A stretch of 64,000 nucleotides of DNA from Hymenobacter ginkgonis (lineage in GTDB: Bacteria; Bacteroidota; Bacteroidia; Cytophagales; Hymenobacteraceae). The notes under the pieces were generated by a model. The model searched no databases, was not told where the DNA came from, and worked only from the letters and a program-made list of their open reading frames with translations. A program made the position numbers and the translations under genes. The stretch covers positions 744,001 to 808,000 of the forward strand of contig NZ_WQKZ01000002.1 of assembly GCF_009755225.1 (NCBI RefSeq). Reading direction: 5' to 3'. Positions 1-8,207 of the stretch are shown piece after piece (the first letter of the stretch is position 1; the number at the start of each line of letters is the position of its first letter).

Positions 1-35
1 AGATTGGCATGGGCACCAATGGCCGTCTCAACTAA
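1..35 (+). CDS. 3' end of an upstream gene, possibly gldK
   Basis: Frame 3 reads IGMGTNGRLN and stops at TAA 33-35. Only about ten residues are visible, so the sequence cannot identify the product. In gliding Bacteroidota gldK normally lies directly before gldL on the same strand, so the C-terminus of GldK is the contextual guess. The 68-base gap to gldL is AT-rich and shows no hairpin. Confidence 0.25.
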   Translation, partial: IGMGTNGRLN

Positions 36-103
36 CTTTTACCCTGTAGTCCAATTCATCCTTTTTCTCTTTTTTAAATTAAGCTACAATAGCTTCTACT
101 CAA

Positions 104-916
104 ATGGCTGTTAAGAAAAACTTTCTCTACGACGATGTAATGCCCAAAGTGTACGGCATTGGTGCAGCAGTAGTAATCATCGGCGCACTGTTTAAAATTC
201 TTCACTGGAAAGGTGCCGACGTCATGCTGATGGTTGGCCTAGGTACGGAGGCAGTTATCTTCTTCCTAAGCGCATTCCAGCCCCACCAAGCTGAAACTGA
301 TTGGGCACTTGTTTATCCCGAGCTAAGCGAAGGTTACGACCCTTCGACTAACGACAACCGTTTCCGCGATAAGACTCCTGCTCCTAACGGCCTGACCGGC
401 AAGCTGGACGATATGCTGAAAAACGCGAACGTTACCCCTGAAGCGCTCACTAACCTAGGCCAAGGCTTGAACCGCCTCAGTGCAACTACGGCTCAATTGG
501 GCAAACTCGGTGATGCTACTAACGCTACCGACGAGTACACGCAAAAAGTGCGTACCGCTGCACAATCGCTTGACGGTATCAACAAAGCTTATTCTAACAC
601 GGTAGAGGCTATCTCGTCGCTCTCGAACGCCACGAACGATGCTAAAGAATACCACCTGCAAGTACAGAATGTAACTAAAAACCTCGGTGCTCTGAATGCA
701 GTGTATGAGATGGAGTTGCAGGATGCTAACACCCACCTCAAGTCGATGAACCAGTTCTATGGTACGCTCGGCAAGGCTATGGAGAACATGGTGCAGGCAG
801 GTAAGGACACCGAAAATATGCAAGCTCAAGTAGCCGACCTAACTGGCAACTTAACTTCGCTCAACCGTGTGTACGGCAATATGCTGAACGCCATGCGGGC
901 TGGCTCGGCCGCCTAA
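104..916 (+). CDS. gldL: GldL, T9SS/gliding motor inner-membrane subunit
   Basis: GldL forms, with GldM, the inner-membrane proton-driven motor of the type IX secretion system and gliding machinery. The 270-residue protein has two N-terminal membrane helices (about residues 15-33 and 38-58) linked by a short HWKG turn, and a long cytoplasmic tail predicted helical and rich in N, T, A and Q. An acidic residue in helix 2 (E49, in GLGTEAVIFF) and the Y17, K31 and H34 polar residues lie where the family carries its buried charged residues; assigning them proton-pathway roles is inference from the family. Start ATG 104 gives the expected short N-terminus. It is followed 55 bases later by gldM, and the three genes read as one operon. 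Confidence 0.96.
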   Translation: MAVKKNFLYDDVMPKVYGIGAAVVIIGALFKILHWKGADVMLMVGLGTEAVIFFLSAFQPHQAETDWALVYPELSEGYDPSTNDNRFRDKTPAPNGLTGKLDDMLKNANVTPEALTNLGQGLNRLSATTAQLGKLGDATNATDEYTQKVRTAAQSLDGINKAYSNTVEAISSLSNATNDAKEYHLQVQNVTKNLGALNAVYEMELQDANTHLKSMNQFYGTLGKAMENMVQAGKDTENMQAQVADLTGNLTSLNRVYGNMLNAMRAGSAA

Positions 917-971
917 GCGAACGAACTATTTTATCGCTTATACTACCACAATTTAGCAATATCTCTAGCAG

Positions 972-2549
972 ATGGCAGGCGGAAAAGAAACACCGCGGCA
1001 GAAGATGATTGGCATGATGTATCTCGTGCTAACCGCTCTGCTGGCGCTCCAAGTTAATTCAGCAATTCTGCTGAAATTTAAATTCATCGACGATAGCCTT
1101 ACTGACGTTAACGCTAAAACTGATAAAGCTGCTGATGGCACCATCAAAGGCATTCAGGCAGAAGTAGCCAAGAACCACAATTCGTCAGCTGACCGCGCTG
1201 TGTTAGCAGAAAGTGAGCAAATTCGGGCAGAAACCAAAAAGGTGACTGAGTACTTGGCTAGCGTTCGCGAAAAGCTATTGGCCGCTACGGAGAATAAGGG
1301 CAAGAACGAGTACAAGAACATGAGTGCAGAAGACAAGGTGGCTATCACCATGCTCGGCGGCACTAAAAATGGCTTGGCCTACCCCCTCCAAAAGCAGTTG
1401 AATGATTACTCTTCGTACATCCAGAAATTTGTGCCTGATGCACAGCCGTTGGCTCTCGATGCCCGGCAGGATGCCCGCGTGACAGAGCCCGAACAAAAAA
1501 GCAAAAGCTTCGCAGAACTGAATTTCGAAAATACTCCCTTGGTAGCTGCTTTGGCCGTATTGAGCCAGAAGGAAACAGAAGTGTTGAAATACGAGGCTGA
1601 TGCTTTGCAGAAGCAAGCTGAAAAAGTAGGTGCTAAAGTGATTGTATTTGATAAGCTGGGTGCATTCGCATCGGCTGAGTCGAACACCGTAGCTGCTGGC
1701 ACAAAGTACAAAGCCGACCTATTTTTGACGGCTGCTGCTACTGGCCTTAAGCAAACCATGACGTACAATGGTTCTACCCTGTCTATTGGTCCTGATGGCC
1801 ACGGCAAAGTAGAATTCACCGCTCGCCCTGGCAACTTTGATGCTTCAGGTAATGCTAAAGCTTCGTGGACTGGCACTATCCGCATCAACCAAAATGGCCG
1901 CGATACCACGTTTGTAAAGAAAATCGACTATACGGTTACTAAGCCAGTAATGCAGATTCAGTCGGCTTCAGTGCAGGCCCTGTATTATAAGTGTGGCAAC
2001 AAACTCAGCGTACAGGTTCCAGCTTTGGGTGCTCAATACCAACCTGCTTTCTCGGCTTCAGGGGCATCGGTTATCACTGGTCAGAAAGGTGAGGTAACAC
2101 TCGTGCCTAACGCACGCGAAGTGACGCTGAATGTTAGCAGCGGCGGCAATGCTATTGGCTCGCAAGTATTCAAGGTTCGTCCTATTCCGAACCCAACTAT
2201 CAAGTGCTTTATTGGTGGCAACGAGGCAAACGAGAAAGCTGGAACTCCTAGTGGTCAGATTCGGTCTATCAACATGCGGGCAATTCCGGAAGCTGGCTTT
2301 GCCACTTTCCTGCCCGACGATGCACGCTACCGTGTGTCGCGCTTTGAAGTAACGCTGGCCCGTGGCAAACGCCCGGCTGCTCCACCTGTATCGGCAAATG
2401 GCCCGACTGCCGACTTGAGCAGCTTAGCCAATACCGCCCGCGAAGGCGACCGCCTATACATTGAAGTAAAAGGTGTGCAGCGCCAGAACTTCCAAGGTCA
2501 GGTAGAGGACGTAAACATGACCCGCGTGTTTAATATTCCGTTGCAATAA
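972..2549 (+). CDS. gldM: GldM, T9SS/gliding motor periplasmic shaft subunit
   Basis: GldM has one N-terminal transmembrane helix inside the GldL pentamer and a long periplasmic shaft of stacked domains that reaches GldK/GldN. The 525-residue protein begins MAGGKETPRQKMIGMMYLVL: the basic R9 just before the helix (about residues 12-32) is the arginine considered part of the motor mechanism in Flavobacterium GldM. The rest is a long helical region (about 35-215) followed by beta-rich domains to the C-terminus. Length matches the family. It lies between gldL (55 bases) and gldN (40 bases) on the same strand. Confidence 0.97.
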   Translation: MAGGKETPRQKMIGMMYLVLTALLALQVNSAILLKFKFIDDSLTDVNAKTDKAADGTIKGIQAEVAKNHNSSADRAVLAESEQIRAETKKVTEYLASVREKLLAATENKGKNEYKNMSAEDKVAITMLGGTKNGLAYPLQKQLNDYSSYIQKFVPDAQPLALDARQDARVTEPEQKSKSFAELNFENTPLVAALAVLSQKETEVLKYEADALQKQAEKVGAKVIVFDKLGAFASAESNTVAAGTKYKADLFLTAAATGLKQTMTYNGSTLSIGPDGHGKVEFTARPGNFDASGNAKASWTGTIRINQNGRDTTFVKKIDYTVTKPVMQIQSASVQALYYKCGNKLSVQVPALGAQYQPAFSASGASVITGQKGEVTLVPNAREVTLNVSSGGNAIGSQVFKVRPIPNPTIKCFIGGNEANEKAGTPSGQIRSINMRAIPEAGFATFLPDDARYRVSRFEVTLARGKRPAAPPVSANGPTADLSSLANTAREGDRLYIEVKGVQRQNFQGQVEDVNMTRVFNIPLQ

Positions 2550-2589
2550 GTAAGGTAATTAATTCGTTAGCTCTAAAAAGATTCTATTT

Positions 2590-3588
2590 ATGACCCGCTA
2601 TTTCAAAGCATTGCCTTTTACCGTTGCAGCCCTCACAGCTGCACTGGTGGGCCGGGCGCAGGAGCAGGCTACGTCCGTTGCCACGACGGGGGCCATCCGG
2701 CAGATTCCGGTTTCCGACCAAATGTTCCGCAAAACTATTTGGCGGGCCATTGACCTTCGCGAAAAGCAAAACCGCCCGATGTATTCGGATGGTAAAGAAA
2801 TTGCCCGGGTCATTATAGAAGCTGTAAACCGCGGCGAGCTACAGGCTTACAAAAACGATTCTGTAACCTCTACTTTCAATTCGAAAGAGGTGCTGGCTAA
2901 CATGTCTTACCCCATTGAAGCTCAAACGAGCGACGACGCGGGCGGTGGCGACTGGGGCTCGGCGCCTGCTGCTGGCAAGAATAAAAAGGCAGCCGTAGAC
3001 GATGGTTGGGGTTCGCCTGCACCAGCAGCTAAAAAGCCAGCTACCAAGCGCGTAGCTGTGCTGGATAGCAAAGGAAAGCCAGTGAAGAAAAACGGCAAAG
3101 TGGTGTACAAAACGGTTCCAGTTTCTTCGGTAGCCGTGGCACCACCGCCACCCCCTGCCACTTCTGCTCCCTATCGCTATAAAGACCTCTACCAACTGGA
3201 GTTAGAAGAGGAGATGATATTCGATAAGAAGCGTTCGCGGATGTATCACCAGATTAAAACTCTTTCGCTGAAGTTGCCCTCAACTTTGCCTGGCAATGCG
3301 GGCGGTTTGGAGAAAAACATCGCCACGTTCAAGTACTCGGACCTGGTTAAGGTTTTCCGTAACAATCCGCAGTCGGCTATCTGGTTTAATGCTCAGAACG
3401 ATGCCCAGCACAAGAATTTGGCTGATGCCTTCGAACTGTGGTTGTTCAACTCTTACATCGTGAAGGTATCAAACCCTGCTGGTGATGACTTGGCAACTCA
3501 GTACGGTGGCGAGCGCGAAGGCCTCTTGGCTGCTCAGCAAACAGCTTCCGACTTGGTTGAGTACGAATACAATCTGTGGAGCTTCTAA
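2590..3588 (+). CDS. gldN: GldN, T9SS periplasmic ring protein
   Basis: GldN (PorN) forms the periplasmic ring with GldK under the outer membrane and contacts the GldM shaft. The 332-residue protein has a signal peptide ending near GRAQ (residues 21-24), an N-terminal conserved block (about 35-110) and a conserved C-terminal block (about 195-332, starting YRYKDLYQLELEEEMIFDKK). Between them is a low-complexity insert, about residues 113-195, with two related units (GGGDWGSAPAA and DDGWGSPAPAA), a lysine-rich stretch and a PPPPPA run. This insert is unusual for GldN. The gene ends 22 bases before a strong bidirectional terminator shared with the convergent uvrC. Confidence 0.95.
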   Translation: MTRYFKALPFTVAALTAALVGRAQEQATSVATTGAIRQIPVSDQMFRKTIWRAIDLREKQNRPMYSDGKEIARVIIEAVNRGELQAYKNDSVTSTFNSKEVLANMSYPIEAQTSDDAGGGDWGSAPAAGKNKKAAVDDGWGSPAPAAKKPATKRVAVLDSKGKPVKKNGKVVYKTVPVSSVAVAPPPPPATSAPYRYKDLYQLELEEEMIFDKKRSRMYHQIKTLSLKLPSTLPGNAGGLEKNIATFKYSDLVKVFRNNPQSAIWFNAQNDAQHKNLADAFELWLFNSYIVKVSNPAGDDLATQYGGEREGLLAAQQTASDLVEYEYNLWSF

Positions 3589-3610
3589 GCCACAAGTTTT
3601 ATGGATAGTT

Positions 3611-3646
3611 AAAAGGCCCCTGCTTTATAGCAGGGGCCTTTTTTTG
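3611..3646. terminator. Bidirectional terminator between gldN and uvrC
   Basis: A GGCCCCTGC stem with a 6-base loop and its perfect complement is flanked by an A-run on the left and a T-run on the right. It can therefore end transcription of gldLMN rightward and of uvrC leftward. Confidence 0.9.
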
Positions 3647-3669
3647 TTGTCGGAAGTAAGAAAGAACTA

Positions 3670-5487
3670 TTAGCTAGGCGTTGAAGGCTGTTCCTGCTGC
3701 TCGAAATAGGCAAGCAGGACTTTGGCTTTGGCTTTGCCAACTTCAGCTATTAGCTCGGCTTCGGTAAGTTCTTTTATCTTCTTGACAGACTTAAACTTAC
3801 TGAGGAGTTTGTCAGCGGTTATTGGTCCTAGGCCTTTAACGTCGGTGAGTTCGGTTTTGAGGGTCGCGGCGTCGCGAGTTGAGCGGTGGAAGGTGATGCC
3901 GAAACGGTGTACTTCATCACGCATGCGCTGGAATAAGCGCAGGCTTTCGCTTTTCTTGTCGATGTAGAGGGGTAGGGGGTCGTTAGGAACGTAGATTTCC
4001 TCTAGGCGCTTGGCAATGCCAATGACCGGAATTTGCCCCCACAGATTGAGGTCTTTCAATGCTTTCACCGCCATGCTGAGCTGCCCCTTACCCCCATCGA
4101 CAATGACGAGCTGGGGTAGGCTAGCACCTTCATCTACCAGGCGGCGGTAGCGCCGCGTCACGACCTCGTACATGGTGTCGAAGTCGTTAGGGCCAACCAC
4201 CGTTTTTACGTGGTAGTGGCGGTAATCCTTCTTGCTAGGGCGAGCATTGCGGAAGCACACCATCGCCGACACTGGGTTATCACCCTGGAAGTTAGAGTTG
4301 TCAAAACACTCGATGTGCTTAGGCAACTCCTTGAGGCGCAAGTCTTTTTTGATTTGCTCCATGATGCGCACTTCGTTCACGTCCTTGCTTTTCTCATTCA
4401 TGCTCTCCTTCTCTTTGCGGAGGTAAAGCACGTTTTTGATACTGAGTTCAAGTAGTTTGCGCTTGTCGCCAATCTGGGGTTGGGCTACGGCTACGCCCGG
4501 CAACGGCAAGTCGCCAACGGGCACATTGGTAAGAATTTCCTTGGCTTCACTCTCATAATCTTGGCGCAATTGCATAATGAGGGGAGCCAGGATTTCACCG
4601 TCACTTTCATCCAGCTTTTTCGTCAGCTCCAAGTTTTGGGTGAGGATAATGCTGCCATTCATCACCTTGAAGTAATTAACGAACGCAGCCTTCTCATTAG
4701 AAGCAATGCTAAACACGTCGATATTAGTCAACGACGCATTAACGATAGTGCTCTTGGTTTGGAATTCGTCGAGCTTATCCAGCTTTTGCTTGAATTGATG
4801 CGCCAACTCGTACTGCATTTCTTGGGCAGCAGCTGTCATTTTCTCGCGGAAATACTGCTTTGGTAGGCGCAAGTCGCCGTTCAAAATCTGCCGAATTTGC
4901 TGGATGTACTGGTTGTAAGTGGCTTCATCTTCCTTGGCTTCACAGGGGCCTTTGCAATTGCCGATGTGGTACTCTAGGCACACTTTGAACTTGCCGGCAG
5001 CCACGTTTTCCGGGCTCAGGTTGTACGTGCAGGTGCGCAGGGGGTAGAGTGCCCGAATTAGCTCTAACAGTACGTTGAGGCCGCTCTGGTTAGCGTAAGG
5101 ACCGAAGTACTGGCCATCGCCGGGCTGCTTGTTGCGCGTAGGAATGAGGCGCGGAAACCGCTCGTTAGTTAGCAGCAGGTAAGGGTAGGTTTTGCCATCC
5201 TTGAGCAAGATGTTGTACTTGGGCTGGTGCTGCTTAATGAGATTATTCTCTAGCAAAAAAGCGTCCGACTCCGAGTTGACAATGGTGAACTCGATGCGCT
5301 TGATGTTCTTGACCAGTTGCTGGGTTTTCTTATTATGGTCTTGCTTAGTGAAATACGACGACACCCGCTTGCGCAAATCCACGGCTTTGCCTACGTAAAT
5401 AATCCCTTCCTCATCATAGTACCGATACACGCCGGGCTGGTGGGGAAGGCGGTTAATTTGTTCTTGAATAATGGGAGAAGCAGCCAT
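3670..5487 (-). CDS. uvrC: UvrC, excinuclease ABC subunit C
   Basis: UvrC makes the two incisions flanking a DNA lesion held by UvrAB in nucleotide excision repair. The 605-residue protein has the N-terminal GIY-YIG nuclease (LPHQPGVYRYYDEEGIIYVG, then KAVDLRKRV), a central cysteine-containing region, a UVR motif (about 200-240), the RNase H-like 5' nuclease (ECFDNSNFQGDNPV and IVDGGKGQL) and a C-terminal helix-hairpin-helix pair (LTDVKGLGPITADKLL). All expected domains are present at normal length. It is monocistronic or the last gene of its transcript, facing gldN across a shared terminator. Confidence 0.98.
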   Translation of the reverse strand: MAASPIIQEQINRLPHQPGVYRYYDEEGIIYVGKAVDLRKRVSSYFTKQDHNKKTQQLVKNIKRIEFTIVNSESDAFLLENNLIKQHQPKYNILLKDGKTYPYLLLTNERFPRLIPTRNKQPGDGQYFGPYANQSGLNVLLELIRALYPLRTCTYNLSPENVAAGKFKVCLEYHIGNCKGPCEAKEDEATYNQYIQQIRQILNGDLRLPKQYFREKMTAAAQEMQYELAHQFKQKLDKLDEFQTKSTIVNASLTNIDVFSIASNEKAAFVNYFKVMNGSIILTQNLELTKKLDESDGEILAPLIMQLRQDYESEAKEILTNVPVGDLPLPGVAVAQPQIGDKRKLLELSIKNVLYLRKEKESMNEKSKDVNEVRIMEQIKKDLRLKELPKHIECFDNSNFQGDNPVSAMVCFRNARPSKKDYRHYHVKTVVGPNDFDTMYEVVTRRYRRLVDEGASLPQLVIVDGGKGQLSMAVKALKDLNLWGQIPVIGIAKRLEEIYVPNDPLPLYIDKKSESLRLFQRMRDEVHRFGITFHRSTRDAATLKTELTDVKGLGPITADKLLSKFKSVKKIKELTEAELIAEVGKAKAKVLLAYFEQQEQPSTPS

Positions 5488-5491
5488 AGAA

Positions 5492-5529
5492 ATCGCAGAT
5501 TACACAGATAAAGCAGCTTACGCAGATTT
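5492..5529. repeat. CGCAGATTACACAGAT-type short tandem repeat
   Basis: The spacer upstream of uvrC contains related units CGCAGATTACACAGAT, AGCAGCTTACGCAGAT in tandem. Repeats of this type recur between genes in many bacterial genomes; I see one copy here. No coding potential is evident. Confidence 0.6.
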
Positions 5530-5679
5530 AGGCGGCCGCGCTTAGGCTCAGAGTTAGGGAAGGGGGTAGGGATAAGATTTGCAGCGCTAGGTAGCACTGC
5601 ATAATCTGGGTACAGCCGTGCGTTAGCTCAGCGGCAAACGAGGGGGTAGGACCTATAGTTAATACGGGAATAAAACACA

Positions 5680-5708
5680 AAATGACCGGCAAAAGTAGCC
5701 GGTCATTT
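5680..5708 (-). terminator. Terminator of the sprE-PBP transcript
   Basis: An 11-base perfect stem (AAATGACCGGC and complement) with a 7-base loop lies 61 bases past the PBP stop codon. On the minus strand it is followed by a T-rich tail (TTTTGTGTTTTA). Confidence 0.7.
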
Positions 5709-5768
5709 CGCAGTTATAGGCAGTCACCAAAATCTACGCAAGCTGCTTGGCCTGTGTCGTCTTCGGCG

Positions 5769-8114
5769 CTAGATGTCTTTATCATCAAGGTCGTTGGTGC
5801 TGGGTTGGGTCAGCTTTTGGTCGTACGGGATGGTATCGCGCTGCATCGAGCCGTAGTATTTCGAGCAATCTAGCTCGATGGTGAGGGGTGCGGCGGGCGC
5901 TGGGAAGGGCTGCGTATTGATGCTGATATTCTTATCGGCAATTACTTTTTTCATGAAAATGCCGTAGAGCGGCAGCGCTAGGCGCGCGCCTTGCCCGTAG
6001 GCCCCTGTGCGGAAGTGGATGCTACGGTCTTCGCCGCCTACCCACATGCCGCAAACCAAGTCGGGCGTAATGCCCATAAACCAGGCATCGGAATAGTTGG
6101 AGGTGGTACCCGTTTTGGCCCCAATCTGGAAAGGGAATTTGAAGCCCGTGTGCAGAATAGTGCTCGTGCCACCCGGCTCGGTGGTGCTGGCTTGCAGCAT
6201 ATTGGTCATGACGTAGGCCGTTTCTTCGCTGAGCGCTTCCTTGGTTTGGGCCACGAACTGGCGTAGCTCGTTGCCGTTTTTGTCCTCGATGCGCGTCACC
6301 ATGATGGGGGTAGTGTGCACGCCCTTGTTGACGAACGTGCCGTAGGCGCCGCACAGCTCATAGATGCTACAGTCGGAAGCCCCGAAGCCCACGGCCGGCA
6401 CCGGGTCGATGGGTGAGGTGATACCCAGGCGTTTGGCGTAGGCCACTACCGTTTCGGGTCCCAGCTTGTACACCAGCCACGCCGTGATGGAGTTCATGGA
6501 GCGGGCCAATGCCTGCCGCAGGGTGAAGGTGCGTCCCGAATACCCACCCTCGAAGTTGTGGGGCGTGTAGGGCGGGCGGCCAGCTTCGCCGGGGAAGGTA
6601 GTAGCCACGTCGGGCCGCGGAAAGCAGGGCGAGTAGCCCTGGTCGATGGCTGCCGTATACACAATTGGTTTGAACGTGGAGCCCGGCTGGCGCTTGCCCT
6701 GCCGCACGTGGTCAAACTTAAAGAACTTGTAATTAGGCCCGCCTACCCAGGCTTTGATGTAACCGTTGAGCGGGTTCACGGCCAGGAAGCCGGCCCGCAG
6801 ATAGCGCTTGTAGTAATCAAGCGAGTCCATCGGCGACATCAGCATTTCCCTCTCGCCTTGCCAACTAAAAACCGTCATGCGGTACTTGTGGCGCAGGTAG
6901 TAGTTTACCGAGTCGCGGTTGCCATCGTAGCGCTCCATCAGCGACTTATAACGCTGAGTGCGGCGCATCGACGTGGCCAAAAAGTTGGGAATTACTTTGC
7001 CGTTTTCGTCGCGCCAAGGCAGTTGGCCCTTCCACTGCGCCGAAAACCACTTTTGCTGCAATGCCAAGTGCTCGGCCACTGCCTTTTCGGCGTAGACTTG
7101 CATCCGCGAATCGAGGGTAGTATAGATTTTCAGGCCGTCGGCATACAAATCGTGGTCGGTTTCGCGGGCCCAGGTTTGCAGGTACTTCGCTACTTCCGTG
7201 CGGAAATAAGGCGCCAGGCCCTGCGCCGAATTCTCGACGCTGTAATGCAGCACAATGGCCTGAGTGGTATCGCGGCGCATTTCATCAGCCGAGAGGTAGT
7301 TGGCGCGCACCATTTGTTGCAGCACCCAGTTGCGGCGGCGCTTCGAGCGCACGGGGTGGGCCGCCGGGCTAAAGCGCGAGGGCGCGTTCACGATGCCCAC
7401 CAGCGTAGCCGCCTCGGGGGTAGTCAACTGCTTAGGGCTCTTATTAAAAAAGGTCTTAGCCGCCGTATTGATGCCGAACGCGTTAGAGCCGTAATCCACC
7501 GTATTGAGATACATGCGCAGGATTTCGCGCTTCGTGTAGTTGCGCTCCAGCTTAATGGCCAGCAGCCACTCCTTGGTTTTCGTGATAAGCAAGCCCAGCT
7601 TGCCGTCGCTGTTCAATGTGCCGTCGTTCAGGTCTTCGCGGGTGCGAAACAGCACCTTAGCCACCTGCTGCGTGAGGGTAGAAGAGCCGCGGCTGCGCCC
7701 ACTCAGCAAGTAGTACGGAATGGCAAACAGGCCCTTGAAGTCGATGCCCGAATGCTGCTCGAAGCGTACGTCTTCGGTGGCAATGAGCGCGTCAATCACA
7801 TTCTGGGGTAGGTCTTTGTAATCTACCGGAGTGCGGTTTTCGCGAAAATATTTGCCCAGCAGAACCCCGTCGGCCGAGTAAATTTCCGAAGCCAGCTCAC
7901 TCTTAGGGTTTTCGAGGGTGCGCAGGTTGGGCATGCGCCCAAACAGGTTCATGAAGTTGACATTTACGGCGCTCACGTAGAGAATGAACGCCAGCAACCC
8001 GCCCCCAAACAGCAGCCACATGGTGCGGGTGAAGGCCTGAAAGCGCCCATTCCGGACGGGCGCCGGCCCCCGGCGCACTGGCGCCGGGCGGGGGGGGGTA
8101 GGAGAAATAGGCAT
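5769..8114 (-). CDS. Class A penicillin-binding protein (PBP1A-like)
   Basis: A bifunctional peptidoglycan synthase: a GT51 glycosyltransferase polymerises lipid II and the transpeptidase cross-links it on the periplasmic face. I start at ATG 8114 (781 residues), giving a Pro/Arg-rich cytoplasmic tail then a membrane helix at about residues 32-50; an upstream ATG at 8150 would add 12 unlikely residues. GT51 motifs are ATEDVRFEQHSG (about 112-123) and RGSSTLTQQVAK. The transpeptidase shows STFK near residue 479, SMN (ARSMNSITAW) and KTGTTSNYSDAW. It lies 93 bases after sprE on the same strand and may be co-transcribed with it. Confidence 0.95.
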   Translation of the reverse strand: MPISPTPPRPAPVRRGPAPVRNGRFQAFTRTMWLLFGGGLLAFILYVSAVNVNFMNLFGRMPNLRTLENPKSELASEIYSADGVLLGKYFRENRTPVDYKDLPQNVIDALIATEDVRFEQHSGIDFKGLFAIPYYLLSGRSRGSSTLTQQVAKVLFRTREDLNDGTLNSDGKLGLLITKTKEWLLAIKLERNYTKREILRMYLNTVDYGSNAFGINTAAKTFFNKSPKQLTTPEAATLVGIVNAPSRFSPAAHPVRSKRRRNWVLQQMVRANYLSADEMRRDTTQAIVLHYSVENSAQGLAPYFRTEVAKYLQTWARETDHDLYADGLKIYTTLDSRMQVYAEKAVAEHLALQQKWFSAQWKGQLPWRDENGKVIPNFLATSMRRTQRYKSLMERYDGNRDSVNYYLRHKYRMTVFSWQGEREMLMSPMDSLDYYKRYLRAGFLAVNPLNGYIKAWVGGPNYKFFKFDHVRQGKRQPGSTFKPIVYTAAIDQGYSPCFPRPDVATTFPGEAGRPPYTPHNFEGGYSGRTFTLRQALARSMNSITAWLVYKLGPETVVAYAKRLGITSPIDPVPAVGFGASDCSIYELCGAYGTFVNKGVHTTPIMVTRIEDKNGNELRQFVAQTKEALSEETAYVMTNMLQASTTEPGGTSTILHTGFKFPFQIGAKTGTTSNYSDAWFMGITPDLVCGMWVGGEDRSIHFRTGAYGQGARLALPLYGIFMKKVIADKNISINTQPFPAPAAPLTIELDCSKYYGSMQRDTIPYDQKLTQPSTNDLDDKDI

Positions 8115-8207
8115 TTTATGGAAGGGCAAAAAAGCGCGTAAGCAGGGCAAACTACGGGCAAAGCAAAAGCCATTCCCCGATTCTTCCTGCTTAATGCTTG
8201 GTTGCCC

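Noticed and set aside
6558..7811. 417-codon plus-strand ORF opposite the PBP gene
   Set aside because: It is a GC-rich shadow of the PBP coding frame, with Arg/His/Val-rich content and no domain motifs.
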